DNA of 64,000 bases from Lewinellaceae bacterium (GTDB lineage: Bacteria > Bacteroidota > Bacteroidia > Chitinophagales > Saprospiraceae): the NCBI GenBank assembly GCA_016710765.1, contig JADJUJ010000012.1, forward strand, positions 124,001 to 188,000, given 5' to 3'. How positions within the stretch are numbered: position 1 is the stretch's first letter; every line of letters begins with the position of its first letter. The notes under the pieces are model-generated. The model worked only from the letters and a program-made list of their open reading frames with translations. It was not told where the DNA came from and ran no database searches. Of this stretch, positions 44,216 to 52,298 are shown in pieces. Position numbers and translations under genes: made by a program.

Positions 44216-46168
44216 ATGGGTACAATATCAATCCGTCGTACCTTTAGGCTTCCAGTAATTGGTACTGGTCAAACAACACACCACTTGCCACACCCCACAT
44301 CCGCATTGGATTTACCGGCCTTGCGCCATTTGTGCCACCAACTGGAACATTGGGCATTCACCGATTTTAACCAGGCCCGGACAGCATTGGCTACCCTGGA
44401 ACAAGTGGTTTCAGCCGACAGCCCTTTTGATATTCGGCTTGGCCTGCACCGCACCAATGCTTTTTTGCAAAACCAGTGGCAACATTTTGACCAGGCCCTT
44501 GAACAACTGGACCTGGCAGCCTCAATTTTAGAAAGCCTGTCGGACAATGCACAACTCTCCGAACTGTGGTCGGACCGGGCTGCCATTCATTTGAACCGGC
44601 GCGACTGGAATGCCGCTCAGGAATGCATCGACCAGGCGCGACGGCTGGTGAAAGGACCGCAGTCCAAACGCTTGCGCGCCCAGATTGCCTGCCGGGAGGG
44701 GTTCATGCATTTGCACCTGCGCAACGACCGCAGCGCACTCGACCAACTGAGTGAAGCCCGACGCCTGCTGGAAAGTATGGGTGACCATACCAGCCTGAAA
44801 GACCGCTACATTCAGACCCTGGTACTCAGCGGGCTGGGCGATTTGTACGAACGCCTGGATGATAAAGAGCGCAGCCTGGATGCCTACCGCCAGGTGCTGC
44901 CCATCGTGGAGACCTATCAGTTGCGGCCGCGCCTCTCCTGGCACTACCTGAACGCCGGAAAAGCGGCCCTGGCCCAAAGCGATGTAATGGAAGCCCGGCA
45001 ACATTTCGACAACGCCGTGCGCGCCGCCGCCGAAGGCGACCTCGAAGCCAAAGCCTATGCGCTGGCCAACCTGGGCATCCTCGCCTTTCTGGACGATAAT
45101 GCCAGCCAGTCGGCCGTGTTTTTCGACGAAGCCATCGGGCTGTTTCAACATCCGGCGAAGCCCTCCGATTTTGTCAACTTGTCGAAACTGGAATCCTGGC
45201 TGGCTGGCCTGTTAATCCAACAAAACAAAACCGATCAGGCCGAAACCCGCTTGCTAAAAGCCTTTGCTTACGGAGAGCAGGGCAACGACCCTTACTCGAT
45301 GCGACAGGTCTGCCAAGCTCTGGCAGAAATAAATCACAGTCGCGGCGCGTATGAAGCGGCCTATTCCTGGCAATCCAAAGCATTAGCGCTGGCCGACCGG
45401 TATTCCAAGGAAAAGCAAAACCACGAACGCCAGGAACTGGAAGCGCGCTATCAGCTGGAGCGCAACAGACAGGAAGCCCGGATGGCCAAGTTGCAGGTTG
45501 CCAGCCTCCAAATGCGTGCCCTGCGGGCACAAATGAACCCGCATTTCCTTTTCAATGTGCTAAATGCCATACAGGGCTTTATCACTTCGGGGCGCAACAG
45601 CGAAGCAGAAACCTACCTTGCGCGCTTTGCCAAACTCATCCGGCAATCGCTCGATTACTCCGACCTGGAGGTGGTGACCCTGGAGCAGGAAATAGAGTTT
45701 ATCGGGAGATATCTCGACATCAACCGCAAACTTCGTTTTCGCGACCAGCTCGAATTCAGTATTCTTCCACCAATCGATTGTGAGCCAGAGGACCTGCAGA
45801 TTCCCACCATGATTGTCCAGCCATTTGTTGAAAATGCCATTGAGCATGGGCTACGGCCAAGGCAGGCCGGCACGCTCAAGATCTCTTTTGAATTGTCGAA
45901 AGATGAAAAAACGCTGGTCTGCACCATTGAAGACGATGGGGTTGGCTACAACAAAGGCAGGGCCAAGCAATCGCAAAAACCCGCTTTTCAAACGCATCGT
46001 TCCCGTGGCATGGAAATTACGCGGGAGCGCCTTACCCTGCTGCACCAGTTGCATAAAAATGGCGCTGGTCCGTTTGTAAAAATTACCGATCTGGCGGATG
46101 AAACCAACGGGGAGCAACAGGGCACGAGGGTTAACGTTATTTTACCTTTGATGGATCTTTCAAAATAA
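44216..46168 (+). CDS. TPR-containing LytS/YehU-type sensor histidine kinase
   Basis: A 650-residue kinase. ATG 44216 (MGTISIRRTF) is preferred because the upstream frame extension overlaps the divergent peptidase gene. Residues about 20-390 form TPR-like helical hairpins ('LNRRDWNAAQECIDQARRLV', 'LVLSGLGDLYERLDDKERSLDAYRQVLP'). A coiled coil at about 395-435 leads to a His_kinase domain with His443 in 'AQMNPHFLFNVLNAIQGFI' and an ATPase end 'VENAIEHGL...EDDGVGYN'. No membrane segment is seen, so it is probably cytoplasmic and may sense a protein partner. LytTR-type response regulators usually pair with this class, but none is adjacent. Confidence 0.88.
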   Translation: MGTISIRRTFRLPVIGTGQTTHHLPHPTSALDLPALRHLCHQLEHWAFTDFNQARTALATLEQVVSADSPFDIRLGLHRTNAFLQNQWQHFDQALEQLDLAASILESLSDNAQLSELWSDRAAIHLNRRDWNAAQECIDQARRLVKGPQSKRLRAQIACREGFMHLHLRNDRSALDQLSEARRLLESMGDHTSLKDRYIQTLVLSGLGDLYERLDDKERSLDAYRQVLPIVETYQLRPRLSWHYLNAGKAALAQSDVMEARQHFDNAVRAAAEGDLEAKAYALANLGILAFLDDNASQSAVFFDEAIGLFQHPAKPSDFVNLSKLESWLAGLLIQQNKTDQAETRLLKAFAYGEQGNDPYSMRQVCQALAEINHSRGAYEAAYSWQSKALALADRYSKEKQNHERQELEARYQLERNRQEARMAKLQVASLQMRALRAQMNPHFLFNVLNAIQGFITSGRNSEAETYLARFAKLIRQSLDYSDLEVVTLEQEIEFIGRYLDINRKLRFRDQLEFSILPPIDCEPEDLQIPTMIVQPFVENAIEHGLRPRQAGTLKISFELSKDEKTLVCTIEDDGVGYNKGRAKQSQKPAFQTHRSRGMEITRERLTLLHQLHKNGAGPFVKITDLADETNGEQQGTRVNVILPLMDLSK

Positions 46169-46205
46169 CTTTGCTGATTCATGCCGTAGCTTTCGGGCAA
46201 GCGTT

Positions 46206-46213
46206 TATTTTTG
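46206..46213 (+). promoter_or_regulatory. Candidate -7 element for the phosphate transporter gene
   Basis: TATTTTTG is an exact TAnnTTTG match 29 bp before the ATG at 46242. The -33 element is not clear. Confidence 0.4.
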
Positions 46214-46241
46214 CCCATTCGTTGACCGAAAGCTGACTACC

Positions 46242-47624
46242 ATGGCACTTGCCTTTATTGCCGACCTCTCCCCTTCTGCCTCTATTTTACTGATTGTGTG
46301 CCTGCTGGCCGTATGTTTGTTCGAAGCCATCAACGGTTTTCACGATACGGCAAATGCTGTGGCCACTGTCATTTACACCCACTCTTTAAAACCTATGGTA
46401 GCTGTGGTGTGGTCGGGTTTGTGGAATTTTCTTGGCGTAATGCTGGGCGGTATTGCGGTTGCCATGAGCGTGATTAAACTTATTCCGCTAAACGATCTGC
46501 TCTTGCAATCATTAGGCGAAAACATCGCTTTGGTGATGGCCATTTTGGTGTCGTCTATCCTTTGGAACCTCGGCACCTGGTATTTGGGCATTCCGTGTTC
46601 CAGTTCACACACCTTAATCGGCGCTTTGTTGGGCGCTGGTTTTGGCTTCTGGCTCGTGCATTCGGGCACCGGCGTAAACTGGGGAAAAGCCACCGATATA
46701 GGAATATCGCTGTTGGTTTCTCCGTTTTTTGGGTTCAGCCTGGCGATTTTGCTCATGTATATTTTACGAAGCAGCATAAAAAACAAAAAAATCTTCAAGG
46801 AGCCTACCGATAAAAATGTCCCCCCCCTCTGGATCAGGGGTATCCTCATTACCACCTGTACGCTGGTGAGCTTTTTCCATGGTTCCAACGACGGCCAAAA
46901 AGGCGTGGGCTTGCTGATGGTTGTCCTGATCGCTTTTATGCCGCTTAATTTTGCGTTGAACCATCAATTGCCCATTTCGGAATTAAAAAACTCTTTGCAA
47001 GAGGTATCCGGTACACTTCGTAAAAGTGCAAGCGGGGAGTTTTCCGCTCAGGCAGTAGCCCATGCCGATTATGCGCAACAATTAAGCCTGCAGATTGACT
47101 CGGTAGATATGAAGGATAAAATGCAGGTTTTTGCCCTTCGCTCTAACATCCAGAAATTTGCCAAAATCCTGGAATCCGACCTGAAACTGACGGTCTTTCC
47201 CGAAACCAGCTGGCACCAGATGAAAGGGGAGGTAAAAACCATCAAGTCGTACTACGAATTCGCACCTACCTGGGTCATCCTACTAATTTCCATTTGCCTG
47301 GGCATTGGCACCATGATTGGCTGGAAACGTATCGTGGTTACCATAGGTGAAAAAATCGGCAAAACCCACTTGTCTTACGCTCAGGGTGCCAGCGCAGAAA
47401 TTTGCGCAGCAGCAACCATTGGCGTCAGCACCGCTTTCGGGCTTCCGGTCAGTACCACCCACGTGCTCTCTTCAGGTATTGCAGGTACTATGGTAGCCTC
47501 TGGCGGCATTAAGAACCTGCAAAAAAAGACAATCTCCAACATTGCGCTGGCCTGGCTACTCACCCTGCCAGTGACGTTTGTACTGGCATTTGGAATGTTC
47601 TACCTCTTCCGTTTGTTTTTCTAG
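46242..47624 (+). CDS. Inorganic phosphate transporter, PiT family
   Basis: A 460-residue inner-membrane carrier. Both family signatures are present: 'EAINGFHDTANAVATVIYT' near the N-terminus and 'VSFFHGSNDGQKGVGLLM' in the middle. The C-terminal repeat includes 'AQGASAEICAAATIGVSTAFGLPVSTTHVLSS'. About ten membrane helices flank a soluble loop (about 250-345). PiT proteins take up metal-phosphate with protons or sodium. No PhoU/DUF47 partner gene, which often accompanies PiT, is adjacent. Confidence 0.93.
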   Translation: MALAFIADLSPSASILLIVCLLAVCLFEAINGFHDTANAVATVIYTHSLKPMVAVVWSGLWNFLGVMLGGIAVAMSVIKLIPLNDLLLQSLGENIALVMAILVSSILWNLGTWYLGIPCSSSHTLIGALLGAGFGFWLVHSGTGVNWGKATDIGISLLVSPFFGFSLAILLMYILRSSIKNKKIFKEPTDKNVPPLWIRGILITTCTLVSFFHGSNDGQKGVGLLMVVLIAFMPLNFALNHQLPISELKNSLQEVSGTLRKSASGEFSAQAVAHADYAQQLSLQIDSVDMKDKMQVFALRSNIQKFAKILESDLKLTVFPETSWHQMKGEVKTIKSYYEFAPTWVILLISICLGIGTMIGWKRIVVTIGEKIGKTHLSYAQGASAEICAAATIGVSTAFGLPVSTTHVLSSGIAGTMVASGGIKNLQKKTISNIALAWLLTLPVTFVLAFGMFYLFRLFF

Positions 47625-47659
47625 TGACTGAGGCACTAAATCTTTGACGGTTTGAACAG

Positions 47660-47706
47660 TTTTGCTTCGCAAAATAATTGCCCCGCAGATATTTTGCGAA
47701 GCAAAA
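47660..47706. repeat. Perfect 17-bp inverted repeat (hairpin)
   Basis: ttttgcttcgcaaaata (47660-47676) and its exact complement (47690-47706) surround a 13-nt spacer. Each arm itself contains the palindrome 'ttgcttcgcaa'. It may end the phosphate transporter transcript, although no T run follows. Confidence 0.65.
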
Positions 47707-47828
47707 ATCCGCGAGTGGACAAGCGGACTTCTGTCCTTTAAAATAGGGATAAACCACTGCGACCAGCCTGTGCCGCTGGTTTATCCTGCCCCCAAATGGT
47801 TGCATTTTATTAGGTCTAACAGCCTTAA

Positions 47829-47987
47829 GAGCCTGTTGGGGATTTTCTGCTGGAGGCAAAAACGAGGGCTTTTTTAGCCAGTTTTTACGTTTTTGAAGGA
47901 GTATAGTTGATATTACATGACTGAAAAAAGGTGAAAAATGACAAAAAGAACCGTTTTTGGCCCAGCAGGAAAATCCCCAACATGCTC
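47829..47987. repeat. About 159-bp inverted-repeat element
   Basis: The left end (47829-47853, 'gagcctgttggggattttc') and right end (47962-47987) are inverted complements over 25-26 bp with one substitution and one indel. Weaker pairing continues inward through 'gcaaaaacg'. The interior is A/T-rich and non-coding. It resembles a decayed MITE. Confidence 0.6.
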
Positions 47988-48123
47988 TAAACTGGGCTTT
48001 AGCCAAATGAAACCATTTATGTGACTTGATTATCAATGGTTTACTATGGCAGTGTTGAAATTATGAACATACATCAAAATTAAGGTTGTGCAATATTTAT
48101 TTTAAGTACGATCGCGGCGCTAC

Positions 48124-48297
48124 GGGCTTGGCCTTTTACAAATCCCGATTTTGCGTTGATGTAGGCGGGTTAAGCAAAAAACTGTCTGAGCCAACCTGAT
48201 AGAAGGGGGCGCAGCCCCGACTAATTCGATGGGCGAGTTTTTTTTGCGCCGCCGCAATCAACAAGCAAAATCGTAGGATTTGTAAAAAGCCATGGGC
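48124..48297. repeat. About 174-bp imperfect inverted-repeat element
   Basis: Arms at about 48124-48160 and 48257-48297 share inverted 'ttttacaaatcc' and 'cgattttgc' blocks with small indels. The interior is G/C-richer than its flanks. A further palindromic stretch ('ttacttttttggccaagcaa' region, 48303-48335) follows. No coding content is seen. Confidence 0.5.
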
Positions 48298-48636
48298 TTT
48301 TTTGGTTACTTTTTTGGCCAAGCAAAAAAGTGACAAATCGACCTTTTTATTCCAAAAGTTAACGAACCTGATGCCCTTTTGCCGTTGCAAAAAAAATAAG
48401 ATTGTTTCTTGTTTCGAAAAGGCTAAAGTCCAGCTAAAGACATGCCTTGGCAAATTCCTGATTTTTTAGGCAAAAAATAAAGCCTTTTGCGCCAGATGTA
48501 TCCAAATCTGACGTCTAAAGCGTAATTATGCAGTCCTGAAGCACCATCACATCAAGTTGAACACAATATGCGGCCAGCGAATTAGTCGCTGGTCCATTTG
48601 CTATTGGATAAATTGAATAAAAACACCACCATACAC

Positions 48637-49485
48637 ATGAAACCTTACTTCCTTGCTGCCTTGTTTATACTTTGCACCCTTGGGCTATCCGCACAAGACC
48701 TCTCCATTAGAGCCGAACGCGATGTTTTCATCTATAAAATGAACGCCGTTGCCAATACCGGCCCATTGGTGATCAATGAACTCATGGCCTCCAATACCAA
48801 TACCGTTATGGACGAAAACGGTGACTACGAAGACTGGATAGAGCTGTTCAATGCTTCCAACAACGCCATCAACCTGGGCGGCTATTACCTTAGCGATAAC
48901 CCAGCAAATCTGCCCAAGTATGAAATCCCGGCAGGCGTGAGCATTCCGGCCAATGGCTACCTGGTATTTTGGGCGGATGAAGACGGGGTAGATGGCCCAT
49001 TACATGCTAACTTTAAACTTTCAGCAACGGGCGAGGCCCTGTATTTACTGAACCACGATTTGGTTATCCTCGATTCCATTACTTTTGGCGCCCAATTGCC
49101 CGATATAGGCTATGCCCGAGTACCCAATGGCAGTGGCCCTTTTGTAATGCAGTCACCCACCTTTGGCGCCAACAACAACCTCGTTTCCAGTCAGGAACCC
49201 ACCGAAACAGTCAACATAAACTTGTACCCCAACCCTGCCAATCAATTTGTTACACTAAAAATTCCAACACTGCGCAGCAAAATGCCGGTAGAAATTTACG
49301 ATTTTACAGGAAAAAAAGTCTACAGCATCGCATCCCCCGACAAGGAAAACAACATTTCAACCAGCCAATGGCCGGCCGGAATCTATACTGTTTTGTATGG
49401 GAAAACCGTTCAGTATGCAATCTATCGGCGACAGCATGGCGCGCGGGTTCGGTATTTTTGGTGCACTGGCCATCCTTCGGTTTAG
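48637..49485 (+). CDS. Secreted lamin-tail domain protein with C-terminally altered T9SS domain
   Basis: Start MKPYFLAALFILCTLGLSAQ at 48637 gives a clear signal peptide; the frame opens 39 bp earlier without one. The lamin-tail domain (LTD) is at about residues 43-185 ('PLVINELMASNTNTVMDENGDYEDWIELFNASN', 'LGGYYLSDNPANLPKYEIP'). A T9SS-type sorting domain follows ('VNINLYPNPANQFVTLKIP...QWPAGIYTVLYGKTVQ'). The last 23 residues (YAIYRRQHGARVRYFWCTG...) do not fit: the frame runs into the DUF4956 gene in another reading frame. The true end, normally a few residues such as KLVxQ, is missing from about 49413. LTD proteins in Bacteroidota often accompany CotH and DUF4956 genes. Confidence 0.82.
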   Translation: MKPYFLAALFILCTLGLSAQDLSIRAERDVFIYKMNAVANTGPLVINELMASNTNTVMDENGDYEDWIELFNASNNAINLGGYYLSDNPANLPKYEIPAGVSIPANGYLVFWADEDGVDGPLHANFKLSATGEALYLLNHDLVILDSITFGAQLPDIGYARVPNGSGPFVMQSPTFGANNNLVSSQEPTETVNINLYPNPANQFVTLKIPTLRSKMPVEIYDFTGKKVYSIASPDKENNISTSQWPAGIYTVLYGKTVQYAIYRRQHGARVRYFWCTGHPSV

Positions 49486-49924
49486 GACTAAAATCAGCAA
49501 CCCACGCAACATATCCTTCATTTTTGCTGCCATGGCGGTGGGAATTGCCTGTGGGGTATACAGTTTCATGAATGCCATTATAGGTACCATTGCCTTTTGC
49601 GCCATTGCCTTTTTGTTGAGTCTGACGCCATTTTCACGCAAAAGCAAACTGGTGGGTTCCCTTCGCTTCCAACTTCCTGCCGGCAGTGATACACTACAGG
49701 TAGTAGAGGCCGTGCTGAAAAAAGCGTGCAAATCCTGGGTAATGAAGCGATACCGCGTGCAGTTAAATGCGGAAAACGAAGAGTTGATTGAATACACCTA
49801 CGATGTCCGTTTGCGCAAAGAATTGGACGGCGCCGAACTGGCGCGGGAAATCCGTCCTTTACCAGGTATTAAAGACATCCGGCTGAATTTCACCGACATC
49901 TATTCCAGTCAAAATGAGTATTGA
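49397..49924 (+). CDS. DUF4956 family membrane protein, N-terminally truncated
   Basis: A 175-residue frame beginning in the middle of the DUF4956 fold. 'GDSMARGFGIFGALAILRFRTKISNPRNISFIFAAMAVGIACG' is the family's most conserved stretch, yet full members have about three more membrane helices before it. Two helices remain (about 30-75), then a cytoplasmic alpha/beta tail ('VGSLRFQLPAGSDTLQVVEAVLKKACKSW'). Start ATG 49397 or 49415 is forced by the junction with the lamin-tail gene. In other Bacteroidota this family usually sits beside VTC-type polyphosphate polymerase genes; none is here. The gene has probably lost its 5' part by deletion. The HlyD gene starts 5 bp after its stop. Confidence 0.75.
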   Translation: MGKPFSMQSIGDSMARGFGIFGALAILRFRTKISNPRNISFIFAAMAVGIACGVYSFMNAIIGTIAFCAIAFLLSLTPFSRKSKLVGSLRFQLPAGSDTLQVVEAVLKKACKSWVMKRYRVQLNAENEELIEYTYDVRLRKELDGAELAREIRPLPGIKDIRLNFTDIYSSQNEY

Positions 49925-49929
49925 ATTCC

Positions 49930-51006
49930 ATGCTGCGTAAATTCAACATACTGTACCTGCTCCTGCCCCTCATCGTATTCGGTTTGTACCGGATTTACGC
50001 TCAGTTCAACACAGGGAATGCCAATTTTTATGGATTTGCGGAAAACAAGGAGACCCAGATTAACCTCGATCATCCGGTGATTGTTTCAAAAATATACACC
50101 GGTGAAGGCCAGTTTGTGAAAAGTGGCACCCTGCTGATGGAAGTAACACGGGTTGCCCTCGATTTCAAAATGAGCGACCTGAACTACGGTATTTCAGAAT
50201 TGCAACTCCGGGAACAACTGGACCGAACAAACATCGAATCGGACCTCAAACGCCTGCGGGCTGAACGGGCCGACAAGGTGGGGAGCATCCGGGCGCGTAT
50301 TGACCAACTGGAGTCGGAACGAACATTCAACGAAGCCCTCTTTGATGGGTTAAAAAGCATTCCAGCTACAGATTCCCTGGGCACAGCAACGGCTACGCCT
50401 TTTGAAGTTCGCCTTGCTGCATTACAAGCCTCTTTGGGTATGGCTGTTGCGCCCATAGATGCACAAATTGCTGCGCTTGAAAAAGAACTGGTGCAGGCAG
50501 GGTTGCCCGCACAATCCAATATCCGCCGCATAAAGTCGGAAATAGGGCTCTATGAAAAAGAGGCATCCCGACTCAAAATTTACGCCCCCACCGATGGCCT
50601 GGTGGGAACCATCCATGTCAAGGAAGGTGAGAATGTGCCCGCCTTCAATACCATGATCTCTTTTTACGAAAAAAGCCCAAACGTAGTGGTATCCTATATC
50701 CATGAAAATATGATCATGCGGATCAAAACTGGCGACTCGCTAGAGGTTGTTTCGAGCATACATCCCGAAGAGCGATGCCTGGGGAAGGTAACGGGGCTCG
50801 GACACCGCATTGTGGAAATACCGGAAAGGCTGCGTAAAATCCCTGAGATCAAAACCTACGGCCGGGAAGTGCTGGTGGAAATACCACCCAGCAACAATTT
50901 TCTCCAAAAAGAAAAAGTGCTGCTGCAATGGCTACACCCCAACGAAGGTTCCATCTTTTCCCTTTTTTATGACAATAAGGGGCAGGGCAAAGATTCACTT
51001 TGGTAA
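49930..51006 (+). CDS. HlyD-like periplasmic adaptor protein
   Basis: A 358-residue membrane-fusion protein. One N-terminal helix (about 8-24) anchors it. The lipoyl half-motifs flank a long coiled coil at about 75-210: 'VIVSKIYTGEGQFVKSGTLLMEV' and 'KIYAPTDGLVGTIHVKEGENVPAFNT'. A beta-barrel domain follows ('SYIHENMIMRIKTGDSLEVVS'). ATG 49930 is chosen over a TTG at 49921. The gene lies between DUF4956 and a TolC-like gene with very short gaps, a clear operon. No ABC, RND or MFS pump gene is present, which is unusual for this family. Confidence 0.88.
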   Translation: MLRKFNILYLLLPLIVFGLYRIYAQFNTGNANFYGFAENKETQINLDHPVIVSKIYTGEGQFVKSGTLLMEVTRVALDFKMSDLNYGISELQLREQLDRTNIESDLKRLRAERADKVGSIRARIDQLESERTFNEALFDGLKSIPATDSLGTATATPFEVRLAALQASLGMAVAPIDAQIAALEKELVQAGLPAQSNIRRIKSEIGLYEKEASRLKIYAPTDGLVGTIHVKEGENVPAFNTMISFYEKSPNVVVSYIHENMIMRIKTGDSLEVVSSIHPEERCLGKVTGLGHRIVEIPERLRKIPEIKTYGREVLVEIPPSNNFLQKEKVLLQWLHPNEGSIFSLFYDNKGQGKDSLW

Positions 51007-51015
51007 CGATAACAT

Positions 51016-52248
51016 ATGGGTACGAGGATTTTCTTGATCTTGTTTTTAGGTCTGCCGCTGTTCGGTACGTCCCAAACCCTGCTGAGCAGCGATGCTGTTC
51101 TGGCCGGAGCACAGCTCGATTTGGCGTTTCAACTTCGGCAGCAACAAACGGGAATGGTTCGGGACAACAGTCCGCGATTACCGCTTTTAGAGAGCATCGA
51201 TTTGCGAACAGAAAGTGATCGCTTCGAATTGCAACGGCAGGAATACCTCGCCCGCTTTTCCCTAAACGGGCTGAGCAGAATTCACCAGGAAAAAGTGGTG
51301 CAGGAAAGCACTGTGGATCTGGCGTTTACCGATGAGCGAATTGCTTTACACAAAGCGCTGAAAGAACGCTATGAATTGCTGCTGTCGAACTACCTGCTGG
51401 AACGCGAAATCCTACTCCATACATCCTTACGGCAGGTTTACCGCGATAAAATTACGGTGCTCGACAAGATGGTGGCCCTGAACAACGATGCCGATGTGGA
51501 GGAAAGTATCCGAACGGAGTACGACAGCGATGTTACGGAGGCCAGACTGCTGGAGCTGGAACAAAAATACAAGATGGCAAGGCTTACGCTACAACAACAG
51601 GCAGGGCTGGCCGACAACAACTGGACCTTGGACACCAGTAACCTTATGGCAGCGCAGGAACTGTTACCCAAAATTGAAAAATTATCTTTGGGTGAGCCGG
51701 AACACCCGGATCTGGCCAAAAAATCGGCGCGGGCCGCCCTTGCCGTTTCCGAGTTGCGTTTGGAAAATGCCAGAAGCCGGCAAATGCTTGATTTTGTTCA
51801 ATTTCGCTATGCCGATAAAATAAACGATCCCTGGAATTACGATGTCTCCCTGGGAATTGGCATCAAAATCCCTTACAAAGGTTCTTCCAGGATAAAATCG
51901 GCTGCCTTTGCCATCGAAGAAAACGATAATCTGAACGAATACCAGTTGTTGCGAACACAACTCAACATGCGGATTGCCGCAGCCGAAACACAGCTTTCGG
52001 CGCTTGCCGAACGGCAGTCGCGTGCGGCGCAAAAGATAGCAGACACCAAAGCCTGGCTCACTCCGGAACGCATTCGGCTGATGAGCACAGACGGGCCTCT
52101 TGCGCTCCTGCGCTATCAGGAACTCTTGCTGAAGCGGGAGTTATTGCTGCTCAACATCGAACAGTCGATGTACGAAAACTACCTGGATGTACTTGATGCC
52201 AGCGGTCAGCTGTCGAACCTGCCAATACAGAACTTCCTGAAGCAGTAA
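51016..52248 (+). CDS. TolC family outer membrane efflux protein
   Basis: A 410-residue protein with signal peptide (MGTRIFLILFLGLPLFGTSQ). It is rich in long amphipathic helices and coiled coils ('RIHQEKVVQESTVDLAFTDERIALHKALKERYELLLSNYLLERE'). A predicted beta segment ('YDVSLGIGIKIPYKGSSR') and a second helical set ('LRTQLNMRIAAAETQLSALAERQSRAAQKIADTK') complete the TolC repeat. It starts 9 bp after the HlyD-like gene. Together they would form an envelope-spanning conduit. Similarity to TolC is at fold level. Confidence 0.85.
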   Translation: MGTRIFLILFLGLPLFGTSQTLLSSDAVLAGAQLDLAFQLRQQQTGMVRDNSPRLPLLESIDLRTESDRFELQRQEYLARFSLNGLSRIHQEKVVQESTVDLAFTDERIALHKALKERYELLLSNYLLEREILLHTSLRQVYRDKITVLDKMVALNNDADVEESIRTEYDSDVTEARLLELEQKYKMARLTLQQQAGLADNNWTLDTSNLMAAQELLPKIEKLSLGEPEHPDLAKKSARAALAVSELRLENARSRQMLDFVQFRYADKINDPWNYDVSLGIGIKIPYKGSSRIKSAAFAIEENDNLNEYQLLRTQLNMRIAAAETQLSALAERQSRAAQKIADTKAWLTPERIRLMSTDGPLALLRYQELLLKRELLLLNIEQSMYENYLDVLDASGQLSNLPIQNFLKQ

Positions 52249-52298
52249 AAACACTCACCAGTGTGCCGTTTAATTCCTGAAAATGGGCAAACTTTCTG

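Larger units (their letters stand above)
47625..48636. other. Gene-free, repeat-rich intergenic region of about 1 kb
   Basis: No credible coding sequence occurs on either strand; the longer frames are A/T-rich and cross inverted repeats. The region holds one perfect hairpin and two elements with terminal inverted repeats, listed separately, and separates the phosphate transporter from the lamin-tail gene. It appears to be a landing site for short repeat elements. Confidence 0.7.
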
